Below the pieces are notes generated by a model. The model saw nothing but the letters and a program-made list of their open reading frames with translations, was not told the origin of the DNA and did no database searches. From contig JACJVW010000001.1 of assembly GCA_020637435.1 (NCBI GenBank), positions 248,001-312,000 on the forward strand: a DNA stretch of 64,000 nucleotides, read 5' to 3'. A program made the position numbers and the translations under genes. Every line of letters begins with the position of its first letter. The stretch's first letter is position 1. Positions 31,597 through 40,202 of this stretch are shown here, one piece after another. The DNA is from Candidatus Woesearchaeota archaeon (GTDB taxonomy: Archaea; Nanobdellota; Nanobdellia; Woesearchaeales; JACJVW01).

Positions 31597-33264
31597 ATGC
31601 CGCAGCCTTATAAATGCCCAAAGAACCCTGTCTACCTGATGCTAGAGCTGACACAGGACCTCATCTATGCTGCACCCGGTGTAAAATACAGCACACTGCG
31701 GCAGGCTTTAGAGAAAGAAGGCATAGTCAAGATTGATAAAAACCGTAGATCCATCTCTGAAGAAGACCTGAGAAAAGTGAACTTTGAGCTTGAAAGTTAT
31801 GCCCAGGAGCTCGCTGATACCTGGAGTATAGGTGAGCTTGCAGAACATTTGCGCTACGAGCCACTCATCGTCACAGAATGGGCTCGTAAGAACCGCATTC
31901 CAGGCAGGATGATCACCGCCCCCTACGCTAAGCGGGGCTATTTTAGATTCTCAAAAGAGCAGGTGCAGATAATACAGAATGATGCAGCTCTCGCCACAAG
32001 ACACTACGCTCGGGCTTATGGGACGCAGAATCCCAACCTGGAACTGTATGCAAGACGGGCTGGAATTCCGCAGGGAAGCGTGCCCTTCTCCGAAGATCTT
32101 ATCAAGACTCTGGCTCCTTCTGATATGAACTGGAGATCACTGCAAAGACTGCTTGAAAACTCAGGCCTCCTTACGGAACAGAAAGACGGCATCAAGCTTT
32201 TCTCGCCAAGAGCGTACCAACAAGTCCGCCATACCATCGACAACTATGTGAAACTTTCACAGGCTACATTCTCAAATGATGAAGCTGCAGGAATGAGCGG
32301 GATGGATGAAAGCACGATGCGAAGGCATCATAAGCTCGGCAATATACACGGATATCGCCTCCTTAAACCCTTCAGTACAAAATATCAGGTTAGATGGTCT
32401 CGTCAAGAGATACAGAATATGATTAAAGTTACTTCTCAACTTAGCATGGAAGAGATCCATACACTCTCATTGTATGCCCGCATACCTATCTCAGAAGATC
32501 GACTAAAACGATATTTTGAGGTGTATCAACATAAAGCCCGTCCGGACATACATGCGATACCTAATGACCACTGGAGATACAGCAGAGCTTATGCAAATAG
32601 ATTCCTAAGAAGTATCGGCAAACTTTTTGACGTCGACATCGATACAAGCCATGTCATCCTCAAGACAGACTATAAGCGCGCAGAAAATCTTGATCCGGAA
32701 TTGTTGCTACAAAGCGACAATGAAGAATTCCTCTTCCAGATTGCATTATTCACAAGGACGCATAGGCAGGATGACCGAATACCGCAGATCATCGATCACT
32801 TTGCTCAAAGATATATCCAGCACATCGCAAAAAAGACCAGATCCACCAAAAGACAGGCCAGAGAGTCAGTAGATGGTGGTGTATGGAACGCATTCAATAG
32901 TTACGATCTGTACTCAGGAGTGCACTTCATGGAATTTTTTGACAAGCACATCCGTACCGAAGAAGCTGCATTCATCCGCAATGAGTACACACGCTACAAT
33001 GAGCAAAGCATTCAGGCACCTTTGGGCAAAACTGAAGATTTCAGTTTGGAGAATATTCTCTTCACCGAAGACAAAGAGCATGAATATCACGACCTCTACC
33101 AGGCGCTGGACCGAATAGATGAGCACAAACGAGAGATAATAAGACTGCACTTCATAGAGGAGCTCGATGCCCGTGAGATTGCAGAAACACTCGTCGTAGA
33201 GATAGACCATGTAGAAGAGCTTATCGCAGATTCTATTGAACATCTTCGTTTGCTCATGCTATAG
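31597..33264 (+). CDS. Sigma-70-like factor with two MerR-like DNA-binding segments
   Basis: The C-terminal half has a sigma-70 layout. About residues 396-460 resemble region 2 ('YIQHIAKKT', then 'GGVWNAFNSYDLYSGVHFMEFFDKHIR', where sigma factors have 'G..Ai..yd...g..F..y....IR'). About 498-553 resemble region 4 ('LYQALDRIDEHKREIIRLHF', 'REIAETL', '...LIADSIEHLR'), the -35-binding helix-turn-helix. The 'SLENIL' linker also occurs between these regions in bacterial factors. Residues 76-128 and 225-277 are two MerR/excisionase-like helix-turn-helix segments ('WSIGELAEHLRYEPLIVTEW'; 'FSNDEAAGMSGMDESTMRRHH'). Archaea use TBP/TFB and lack sigma factors, so this is unexpected. It may be a DNA-binding regulator built from a captured sigma factor. 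A TATA-like TCTATAGTATG is 26 bases upstream. Confidence 0.72.
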   Translation: MPQPYKCPKNPVYLMLELTQDLIYAAPGVKYSTLRQALEKEGIVKIDKNRRSISEEDLRKVNFELESYAQELADTWSIGELAEHLRYEPLIVTEWARKNRIPGRMITAPYAKRGYFRFSKEQVQIIQNDAALATRHYARAYGTQNPNLELYARRAGIPQGSVPFSEDLIKTLAPSDMNWRSLQRLLENSGLLTEQKDGIKLFSPRAYQQVRHTIDNYVKLSQATFSNDEAAGMSGMDESTMRRHHKLGNIHGYRLLKPFSTKYQVRWSRQEIQNMIKVTSQLSMEEIHTLSLYARIPISEDRLKRYFEVYQHKARPDIHAIPNDHWRYSRAYANRFLRSIGKLFDVDIDTSHVILKTDYKRAENLDPELLLQSDNEEFLFQIALFTRTHRQDDRIPQIIDHFAQRYIQHIAKKTRSTKRQARESVDGGVWNAFNSYDLYSGVHFMEFFDKHIRTEEAAFIRNEYTRYNEQSIQAPLGKTEDFSLENILFTEDKEHEYHDLYQALDRIDEHKREIIRLHFIEELDAREIAETLVVEIDHVEELIADSIEHLRLLML

Positions 33265-33311
33265 TAAACTAGAGTAGTTGTTATGACAGATTGCATAGAC
33301 ATCATTCTTTT

Positions 33312-33458
33312 AAGACAGAATTTATTAAGAAAAATACTATTAAGATAGATAGTATGAAGACAGAAACTATTGTGATAGATGCTATTAGGATTGATAGTGT
33401 GTATAAGGATACTATAGAGACGAATAAAAATAAAATAGATAAGTCAAGAAAATTCTAG
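33312..33458 (+). repeat. AT-rich degenerate direct repeats with an open frame
   Basis: The 207-base spacer between the sigma-like gene and the ABC permease contains two AAGACAGAA copies 45 bases apart and repeated GATAGATAGT / GATTGATAGT / ACTATT words. One frame stays open through all of it (33312-33458), with an ATG at 33354 giving 34 codons rich in Ile, Asp, Lys and Thr. It could be a small repetitive protein, a decayed gene end or regulatory repeats; no ribosome-binding site is seen. Confidence 0.35.
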
Positions 33459-33471
33459 GACACAACCGTGA

Positions 33472-34704
33472 TCACTCAAAGCGAAGCGCATCCACCGGCC
33501 TAAGCTTTGATGCCTTGATGGCAGGTACAAGACCTGCGATGATGCCTACAGCCATCGAAACACTAAGCGCGAGCACAACTGAATCCATCGTCACCAGACT
33601 TCCACCTCTCCCCATGGGAGTTCCGCTCAGCAAAGTCGGTACCAGCCCGGACAGAAGCATGCCAAGCAGGACACCAAGTATGCCCCCTATAAGCCCGATC
33701 AGCATAGCATTCATCAGGAACATAACAAGGATATCTCTGTTCCTCGCACCGATTGCCTTCATGATACCGATCTGTTTCGTCTTCTCAAGCACGGAAGTGA
33801 ACATCGTATTTGCGATGCCCACTGCACCTACCAGCAAAGACACTGCGGCGATTGCAGTAAGGAACATACTCATTGAGGAGAGCATTTCCGAACGTGTCTC
33901 AATGATAGCCTTATTGGACGTGACGGTAAAATCCTGCTCCTTCTCAGTTACATGTCTGCTCATTCGCAACTTCTTCTCTATCTTTTCGATAGTAGCATCT
34001 ATCTGCTCTTCATCTTCCACTGCAACTATGATGCTGTCGTATTGGTCGCGGACTGAATCTTCAAGAATCTGGTAAGCCATGGAGATAGGCATATAGACTG
34101 AAGTAGAAGTATCATCCAGAACTCCCACTACACGAAATGCGCTGCCTTCTATGGTGATCATCTTATTGATCCCTATTGGATCGTCAAAATATCCGTCAGC
34201 AAGCCGGCCCCCGATGACGACCACATTCGAGTCAGCGCTGTCCAATAGTCTGCCGGAAGCGACGTCAGAAGTCTGGATATGTGCCCAAACCTTCTGATCG
34301 ACACCATTGATGGAGATTGTGCCTTCTTCACCAAGATAGCTCACATCAGCACGGCCAGAGATACGGGTATCGATATACTTGATATCACTGATGCCTTTAA
34401 GCACCTGAAGGTCAGAACGGTCAAGTACTACCTCCTCGCTCGATGCCGTCGCTCCACCACCACCTCCAAATCTACCAGGCCCAAAAGAACTCATACCTCT
34501 CGATGCTCCAGCCGTGAGGGTCAATTGATCGCCGCCAAGGTTGCCGAACTGGTTGTTTATCGACTGTTCCATCCCCGTACCAAGCGACATGATAGCGACG
34601 ACAGCGCCTACTCCTATCACTATACCAAGGATAGTCAGCCAGCTACGAAGTTTACTGTGCAGCACCATGCGTAGAGCATGGCCAAAGCTTTTAACAAGTC
34701 TCAT
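33472..34704 (-). CDS. MacB/FtsX-type ABC transporter permease
   Basis: The 410-residue protein has one N-terminal helix ('SWLTILGIVIGVGAVVAIMSLGTGM'), a large external MacB-like domain rich in Gly (about 45-285), and three C-terminal helices of the FtsX fold ('AIAAVSLLVGAVGIANTMFTSVLEKTKQIGIMKAIGA' and the final 'VDALRFE'). MacB-type permeases do not move substrate through the membrane; they couple ATP use to work outside it. Its start overlaps the CARDB gene by ATGA, and the ATPase is two genes upstream, giving one ABC operon. Confidence 0.9.
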   Translation of the reverse strand: MRLVKSFGHALRMVLHSKLRSWLTILGIVIGVGAVVAIMSLGTGMEQSINNQFGNLGGDQLTLTAGASRGMSSFGPGRFGGGGGATASSEEVVLDRSDLQVLKGISDIKYIDTRISGRADVSYLGEEGTISINGVDQKVWAHIQTSDVASGRLLDSADSNVVVIGGRLADGYFDDPIGINKMITIEGSAFRVVGVLDDTSTSVYMPISMAYQILEDSVRDQYDSIIVAVEDEEQIDATIEKIEKKLRMSRHVTEKEQDFTVTSNKAIIETRSEMLSSMSMFLTAIAAVSLLVGAVGIANTMFTSVLEKTKQIGIMKAIGARNRDILVMFLMNAMLIGLIGGILGVLLGMLLSGLVPTLLSGTPMGRGGSLVTMDSVVLALSVSMAVGIIAGLVPAIKASKLRPVDALRFE

Positions 34705-36023
34705 TTTCTTCTTTTAGGAACTCGTCTGAACCATCTGTATCCTACAAAGAACACAACGGCGACAACCGCGCCGATGATCCAAGGTGTATAGTTAGTTGAT
34801 GTAGTCGTCTGTGAAGAGTTTCGCATACCGCTCATCTGAAATGAACCGCTAGAGCTTGACGTCTCGACCAATACTTCTTTCTCGATAGTCTTACGTACGC
34901 CCATGGTGTCTGTATAAGCGATCTCAAGCTTCACCGTATTCGAAGATTGAGCTGTGGAACGAAGAGCATCTCTATCTACAAGAGTATCCCCGCTGCTTTC
35001 ATCACTTTCCGAGGTATCTCGATTCACGCCTACTGGAAACGAACGTGTAGAGTTGGATTTACTAAGTGTATACGAAGCTACTGTATAATCACCATTGTTC
35101 AGATTTCCGATGATTGATGAACGGGCGCCGCTGACCTGCCATCCCTGCTGTTGAGGAACGCTTACCGTCACACTATACGCAGGATTGCTCCCAATATTAG
35201 CGACCGAAAATGATATTTCATTCCCGCTTTGTTCAGAAAAGGTAACCTCAAAATCTGTACCCCCACCAACATACATTCCTGCTACCGTAGTATCACTATC
35301 TGTCGTCCCAGAAATAGGGTCGTCATATCTTAGTGTCATGTCAAGCTTATAGAGTCCGGGTTCTGCGTTCGTATCAGCGATTACTCTGTACGAGACGACG
35401 GAACTCTGGTCAATGCCAAGATACTCTATGTATTTCGTGTTCGAGCTTCCGACTGGAAGCACAACATCATCATCATTAACCCACGTAAACTCAAGATTAC
35501 TCAATGGTGCATTGCCGACATTCTTAAGTGTAATCTTAACCTCGGTCTCGATTCCAGGAACAAGGGATGACTCAGAAATGTGTGTAATCTCTACGCTCTC
35601 ACTGTTCTTGATATCAAGCAGGAATGTCTTCTGCGCCTTGACATCGGCAGTTTTTTCAAAATAATTTATCTTCAGCTCATGAGCTCCTGCGGGCGCGGTC
35701 TCATCAACCTTCAATCTGAACTTCACTATTTTCGTATTGTCATCGCTTTGGAAACCGGAGATTGGACCTACACTTTTGACGGCCTCCTCACCGCTCACCA
35801 AAGAGAAAGGATATTCAGGGACAGCTTCAATAAAAAGGCTTTCAACCCCCTCCCCGCCGGTGTTCTGGATGCCTATACGCACCTCAACAATATCTCCAGC
35901 TGTCGCTGGATCAGGATCCTGGTTGACCAACTCAAAAGTCAGGACTTTCGATGTGCTGTACGATGCCGCTCCTGTCAAAGGAAGCAGACAAAATATAAGT
36001 AATAGCGCTAAGATTTGTTTCAT
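34701..36023 (-). CDS. Secreted CARDB/S-layer-like protein with C-terminal anchor (ABC operon)
   Basis: Signal peptide (1-19, ending TGA) followed by Ig-like repeats of the CARDB/COG1361 type ('TAGDIVEVRIGIQNTGGEGVESLFIEAV', 'GIETEVKITLKNVGNAPLSNLEF', 'ISFSVANIGSNPAYSVTVSV'), a Ser/Thr-rich stalk, one C-terminal helix (about 412-430) and a basic tail. It is the same architecture as the 27875 protein, with different repeats. It lies between the ABC ATPase and the permease with four-base overlaps on both sides, the place where a periplasmic adaptor (MacA) would be found in bacteria. Confidence 0.85.
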   Translation of the reverse strand: MKQILALLLIFCLLPLTGAASYSTSKVLTFELVNQDPDPATAGDIVEVRIGIQNTGGEGVESLFIEAVPEYPFSLVSGEEAVKSVGPISGFQSDDNTKIVKFRLKVDETAPAGAHELKINYFEKTADVKAQKTFLLDIKNSESVEITHISESSLVPGIETEVKITLKNVGNAPLSNLEFTWVNDDDVVLPVGSSNTKYIEYLGIDQSSVVSYRVIADTNAEPGLYKLDMTLRYDDPISGTTDSDTTVAGMYVGGGTDFEVTFSEQSGNEISFSVANIGSNPAYSVTVSVPQQQGWQVSGARSSIIGNLNNGDYTVASYTLSKSNSTRSFPVGVNRDTSESDESSGDTLVDRDALRSTAQSSNTVKLEIAYTDTMGVRKTIEKEVLVETSSSSGSFQMSGMRNSSQTTTSTNYTPWIIGAVVAVVFFVGYRWFRRVPKRRK

Positions 36024-36754
36024 GAGTATTCACCCTTCTTCACTTGTTTGATAGCTTTATTCTGGTAATCATTGACGATGATACCATCCCTAAGTTCAAT
36101 ATGCCGCTGCGCATACTGCGCAAGCGTTAGATCATGCGTGACCATGATAACTGTTTTTCCTTTCTCCTTCCAGAGTCTCTGCAACGTCTGGATGACATCC
36201 TTTCCAGTCTTGCTGTCAAGCGCCCCCGTGGGCTCATCCGCAAGGATGATCTCAGGATCTGTCACCAGGCATCGTGCGATAGATACACGCTGCTGTTGTC
36301 CGCCGGAAAGTTGAGCAGGCCTGTTCTCTACCTTATCCCCAAGACCGACGTCGTCAAGTACATCCAGCACCCGCTGTGATGCTGAAGCGTCATCCACCTC
36401 AGCAAGCTCAAGTGGAAGCAGAACATTCTCGTACGCAGACATGTTAGGGATCAGATTATATTGCTGGAAGATAAAACCGATAGACCTTCCACGTAGCACA
36501 GACAGATTTGATTCAGAAAGCTTCGTGATGTCTTTGCCCTTTAACAGGACGGTACCCTTCGAAGGCACGTCAAGGCAGCCGACCATGTTCATCATCGTGC
36601 TCTTTCCGCTGCCGGATTGGCCTATGATCGCAACAAACTCGCCTTCATGGATGTCTACAGATACTCCACGAAGCGCAGGCACTTCTACCTCTCCCATCTG
36701 GTAGACCTTCCAGACATCTTTCATCGAGACAAGTGCCTTGCCTTTCTTTTCCAT
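36020..36754 (-). CDS. LolD/MacB-type ABC transporter ATPase
   Basis: A complete ABC ATPase of 244 residues: Walker A 'GQSGSGKST', Q-loop 'FQQYNLIPNMSAYENV', signature 'LSGGQQQRVSIARCL', Walker B 'ILADEPTGALD', and H-loop 'VTHDLTLAQYA'. 'SAYENVLLPLELAE' is typical of the LolD/FtsE/MacB family. The start at 36754 (MEKKGK) lies 28 bases from the TATA box; 36778 and 36760 are in-frame alternatives. GTGGA-N7-TCCAC, an inverted repeat at 36791-36807, lies just upstream of the TATA box. Confidence 0.93.
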   Translation of the reverse strand: MEKKGKALVSMKDVWKVYQMGEVEVPALRGVSVDIHEGEFVAIIGQSGSGKSTMMNMVGCLDVPSKGTVLLKGKDITKLSESNLSVLRGRSIGFIFQQYNLIPNMSAYENVLLPLELAEVDDASASQRVLDVLDDVGLGDKVENRPAQLSGGQQQRVSIARCLVTDPEIILADEPTGALDSKTGKDVIQTLQRLWKEKGKTVIMVTHDLTLAQYAQRHIELRDGIIVNDYQNKAIKQVKKGEYS

Positions 36755-36817
36755 GATCATAAGGTTTACCTGTATCATTTATAAACAAAGTGGATGTTGC
36801 GTCCACAGAGAAATATC

Positions 36818-36834
36818 AAAAAAAGAAAAAAAGG
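36818..36834 (-). terminator. Poly-T terminator after the repeat-protein gene (minus strand)
   Basis: On the minus strand the 97-base spacer between the repeat-protein stop (36852) and the ABC ATPase has two runs of six or more T, beginning 18 bases after the stop. A TATA box for the ATPase follows, so the repeat-protein gene is probably a separate unit. Confidence 0.5.
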
Positions 36835-36851
36835 GTCAGTAAATGAGGTCA

Positions 36852-37511
36852 TCATTCAGAATCTACAAGAAAACGTCCGCTATGGTCGCCTTGACCGCCA
36901 GGGCCACCTTCCTTACCACCAGCTCTTCCCTCTTTACCTGGTCCTCTTTCTGGCAGTCCAAGTTCCTCGCGAAGTTCATCCGCAGTATCAAAGTCACCGC
37001 TCTCGCGTGCCTCATGCATCTCAACAAAAGTCGCAAAATCATCTTCGCTAATCAGCTCAGCGATATCATCACCATGAGGAGAAGCGCTGACCGCTTCCAC
37101 CCAAGCCTGGTAATCGCCTGCCTCAACAGCCGCCTCTACAGCTGCGTGAGATTGATGCCGTTCGCTCATCCGTGCAAACTGCTCTTCAGTTAAGCGGTCA
37201 GCCCGATTCGGATTCACTTCTTCAAGCACACTAAGAAATGCATCATAATCATCTGCCTCAAGCGCAGCATCAAGTGCATTCTTCCTATCATAGTTATCCA
37301 CAAGCAAGTCGAACTCCTCCTCCGATATGCTTGCCTCAGCATCAATTGCTGCAAGCGCAGACACAAAACCATCATAATCCTGCTCGGCCAAGGCTATCTG
37401 GATACCGTCATCATGAATCATTTTATGCTGTGTCATAGGATCAAGTACCATACCTGCTCCTGCTCCAAGACCGACTAGGCCAATCATTCCCATTGCCATC
37501 ATATGTGCCAT
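36852..37511 (-). CDS. Secreted or membrane-anchored repeat protein
   Basis: An N-terminal hydrophobic Gly/Met-rich helix (about 4-22) leads into three to four repeats of about 35-40 residues with the core 'AL[AE]..DYD[AG]F..AL', for example 'ALAEQDYDGFVSAL', 'ALEADDYDAFLSVL' and 'AVEAGDYQAWVEAV'. A Gly-rich tail 'GPGKEGRAGGKEGGPGG' follows. Repeats of this type are widespread in archaea and candidate-phyla bacteria with unknown function. GGAGG lies 9 bases before the ATG. It is upstream of the ABC operon on the same strand, separated by a terminator-like sequence. Confidence 0.8.
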   Translation of the reverse strand: MAHMMAMGMIGLVGLGAGAGMVLDPMTQHKMIHDDGIQIALAEQDYDGFVSALAAIDAEASISEEEFDLLVDNYDRKNALDAALEADDYDAFLSVLEEVNPNRADRLTEEQFARMSERHQSHAAVEAAVEAGDYQAWVEAVSASPHGDDIAELISEDDFATFVEMHEARESGDFDTADELREELGLPERGPGKEGRAGGKEGGPGGQGDHSGRFLVDSE

Positions 37512-37746
37512 TTTTTCTTCCTCCGATTAGTCACATTTTCCGAATTGGTAAGTTCAATCTTGGTCAAGCGCCAGGTATTATCTAGTATCGCTTGAACTCT
37601 TTCATTCGAAAAAATGTGTTGTTGCAGTAAGTGTTCACACACTCCTGCTCCAGTGTATGACCGAGCTTACTTATAAGTCGGAAGAAGCCGAAATGTACAC
37701 TATAAGTCCACTTTATTTTTAAAGTCCGACAGACACAGAATTGTAT

Positions 37747-38439
37747 ATGCCACCATTTGGACGAGGACCACCGATGGAATTGTTGACCACTGAGTTAGTC
37801 TTCTTCCTCATAGTAACGGCACTTTGTCTGTACATTTACATCCGTACCAAAGAGATCTATGAACTCTCGGGACACAAAGGTCTCTTCTTTTTCAGGAACA
37901 CCTTCCTGTTTTTTGCAATAGCATTTTTCTTCAGACTTCTTCACATCCTCATCATCTTCTCAAAAGACTTCTTTGGCATCATGCTCCGAGGAGAAGTGCA
38001 TATGGTATCGCTGCTCGTCGTCGGATACGCAAGCACCGTTGCGCTTTTTTCACTTACCGCAACCATTCTCGCTAGAGACATTCCCTGGTCAAAAGTCCAG
38101 ACCGACATCGCAATGCAGCTCATCGCACTCGTCGTTATCATCGGAGTTTTCATTACTGGATCCTATAATATCATTCTTTTGCTGAATATGATTATGATTC
38201 TCGTCATGCTCATCGCCTTATTCATTACCCACAAGAAAAAGATTCTTTCCGTCAATAGGATCACATATCTCCTCCTCATTGCGTTTTGGTTAGTAACCAT
38301 GATGGCATTCACTCCAGGCCGACTTGATTTGACCACCAAACTTGTCTTGTACGCATTGACAGCAGCGATATTCATCTCCATCTTCATAAGAGTAAACAAG
38401 AGGTTAACTGTGCATGGCAAAAAAAAGGGACAGGCTTGA
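37747..38439 (+). CDS. Seven-helix membrane protein of unknown function
   Basis: About 230 residues with seven predicted helices joined by short loops and a basic C-terminus. No family is recognised. The ATG at 37747 is 29 bases after TATTTTTAAAG; the TTG at 37741 is not needed. The last 26 bases overlap the winged-helix gene. A helical membrane protein paired with a small regulator suggests a membrane signal, but this is inference. Confidence 0.72.
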   Translation: MPPFGRGPPMELLTTELVFFLIVTALCLYIYIRTKEIYELSGHKGLFFFRNTFLFFAIAFFFRLLHILIIFSKDFFGIMLRGEVHMVSLLVVGYASTVALFSLTATILARDIPWSKVQTDIAMQLIALVVIIGVFITGSYNIILLLNMIMILVMLIALFITHKKKILSVNRITYLLLIAFWLVTMMAFTPGRLDLTTKLVLYALTAAIFISIFIRVNKRLTVHGKKKGQA

Positions 38440-38689
38440 GATCATTTACAGCATGCTTAAAGTCATCCAGGACAAGAACAATTCCATAAAGCCTACCCCT
38501 CTGCTCAGATTCACCAATATCTCATCACAGAGTTTCCAGGAATATTACAAAGAGCTGCTCGACAAGGAACTCATCCGGGAAGAATTCGACAAAAAGAACA
38601 AGAAATACATCACTCTCACCGACAAAGGTTTCCGCTACATCGAAAAATACAACCTCATTCTCGGCTTCATCGACGAATTTGAACTATAA
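38414..38689 (+). CDS. Archaeal winged-helix protein (HTH_45 type)
   Basis: 91 residues, one winged-helix domain: 'RLEIIYSMLKVIQDKNNSIKPTPLLRFTNISSQSFQEYYKELLDKELI' then 'KKYITLTDKGFRYIEKY', the pattern of the archaeal HTH_45 family in which the wing ends in 'lT.kG..fl'. These are usually single-domain DNA-binding proteins. It overlaps the seven-helix gene by 26 bases, so the two are translated together. Confidence 0.88.
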   Translation: MAKKRDRLEIIYSMLKVIQDKNNSIKPTPLLRFTNISSQSFQEYYKELLDKELIREEFDKKNKKYITLTDKGFRYIEKYNLILGFIDEFEL

Positions 38690-38742
38690 CTACTTTTAAG
38701 ATAAGACACAGAATTATAAAAAATTCCACCGGAAGTTAAACT

Positions 38743-39807
38743 ATGCAAGAGAGACTGCTCAATATCATGATGGCAAGCAAGACCGTAATACGGGATTGCA
38801 CCATGAAAAACGGCGCCATCATCGCGGCAAATCCTAAGCATGCATCCTATCCAAAAGACGCCAAGAACTATGGTTACGTCTGGGTCCGTGACGCATCATT
38901 CATGCTCCTTGCGGCCCAACACCTTGACCTTGATATCCATCAAAAGTTTTTCGACTGGTGCACCAAAGCTGAGGGTTGGAAAAAAACAGGCCTCTTCTAC
39001 AAAAACTACACAATCAACGGCAAAAAGTATGAAAAAGAACTCCAGATTGATCAGTCCGGCATGATTCTCTACGCAATTGGCGAATACTCCAGGGACAACA
39101 GCAAACGCCTCGCTAAAAACGTCACACTTGTCGAAAGGACGGCAGATGCAATCTGCAGACTATGGAACGAAGACCATTTTGAAGACGTCATCCAGGACCT
39201 TTGGGAAGAACGTTTCAGTTTTCCGGATATGCGTGAATCATTCATGTACAGCGTCGCATGTTGCATCCGCGGCCTCTATAGCGCATTTGAGATGCTCGAA
39301 AAAAGAGAATGGATTCTCACCGCTGAGCAGATGGAAAAAGTTCTGCTCAGTAAAGTCATAAAACACTTCTACCGTTCCTATGGAGCTATCCGTGACACTC
39401 GCGTTGACGCAAGCCTGCTTGGGCTCGTCTGGCCCTTCGGACTTGTTGCTGCAGACGACAGAAGAGCGCGCACCACATTCGACCTTATAGAGAAGCATCT
39501 GGTGAAAGACCAGGGAGTCCATAGGTACGAACATGATGAATATGATGGTTGGATGTACAAGGATCTGCATCGAAAAAAAGGTGGAGGCTACTGGCCGGTG
39601 CTTAACTTTTGGATGGCCATCTATCTGCAACGTCTGGGAAAACAGCAACGCGCGTACAGATACTTCCAGAAAGTCATCAATGACCTAAAAGGTGATTGTC
39701 TGCTCCCAGAACAATTCTTCAATAATCCGCATCAGCAGAGTATCCAGCCTCTAGGCTGGTCACATGCGATGTTTGTGCTTGCAGTAAAAGAACTCGGTTA
39801 TCTCTGA
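38743..39807 (+). CDS. GH15 glucoamylase-like glycoside hydrolase (catalytic domain only)
   Basis: The (alpha/alpha)6 barrel of GH15 is visible: 'YGYVWVRDASFMLLAAQHL' (substrate-binding Arg-Asp), 'LWEERF', 'VWPFGLVAADD', 'LLPEQF' carrying the catalytic Glu, and 'PLGWSHAMFVLA'. Archaeal glucoamylases are usually over 600 aa with an N-terminal beta-sandwich; this one, at 354, has only the catalytic barrel. Cytosolic trehalase- or glucoamylase-like activity on short alpha-glucans is likely. TATA box 26 bases upstream (AATTATAAAA). Confidence 0.85.
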   Translation: MQERLLNIMMASKTVIRDCTMKNGAIIAANPKHASYPKDAKNYGYVWVRDASFMLLAAQHLDLDIHQKFFDWCTKAEGWKKTGLFYKNYTINGKKYEKELQIDQSGMILYAIGEYSRDNSKRLAKNVTLVERTADAICRLWNEDHFEDVIQDLWEERFSFPDMRESFMYSVACCIRGLYSAFEMLEKREWILTAEQMEKVLLSKVIKHFYRSYGAIRDTRVDASLLGLVWPFGLVAADDRRARTTFDLIEKHLVKDQGVHRYEHDEYDGWMYKDLHRKKGGGYWPVLNFWMAIYLQRLGKQQRAYRYFQKVINDLKGDCLLPEQFFNNPHQQSIQPLGWSHAMFVLAVKELGYL

Positions 39808-40202
39808 AGAACCACGTTCGCTTTGTCAAGGATAATATCCAGACCTGTATAATCTATGCGACGTTTAGCTATCGTATACGGAAGCCAGGCGTACTCGCGA
39901 AGCTCTTCTTCATCCAGATGGATAGACCTACTATGTGCTTTCGCAAGGAAGTACACCACGGTCTTGCGTATCTTCGTGCTTACAGGATACGTAATCTCTT
40001 CACGAAAACCATCAAGCACTTCCACACGGATGCCGACCTCTTCATGTGTTTCACGCTTCGCAGTCTCAACCTCGCTCTCGCCCATGTTCACATGACCTTT
40101 AGGAAAGCCCCATCTACCGCTTCTGCTGCTCTGTACTAGAAGAAATTCATTAGTTCCGTTCCGTTTTCGGGAGAGGATAGTCCCACATGATTTCTCATGC
40201 AT
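39798..40202 (-). CDS. Nudix hydrolase, Ap4A-hydrolase type
   Basis: A 134-residue Nudix protein that starts 'KSCGTILSRKRN' and has 'WGFPKGHVNMGESEVETAKRETHEEVGI', a complete Nudix box in the GFPKGH context typical of diadenosine tetraphosphate hydrolases. 'RKTVVYFLA' and 'EELREYAWLPY' follow in the usual places. It probably removes Ap4A-like dinucleotides or mRNA-cap-like groups. It overlaps the end of the GH15 gene by 10 bases. A TATA box (40244-40252) about 45 bases before the ATG implies a short leader. Confidence 0.9.
   Translation of the reverse strand: MHEKSCGTILSRKRNGTNEFLLVQSSRSGRWGFPKGHVNMGESEVETAKRETHEEVGIRVEVLDGFREEITYPVSTKIRKTVVYFLAKAHSRSIHLDEEELREYAWLPYTIAKRRIDYTGLDIILDKANVVLQR

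Noticed and set aside
33354..33458. A 34-codon gene in the AT-rich repeat
   Set aside because: Open frame and ATG exist, but no ribosome-binding site or TATA box at the right distance; listed only as a repeat with an open frame.
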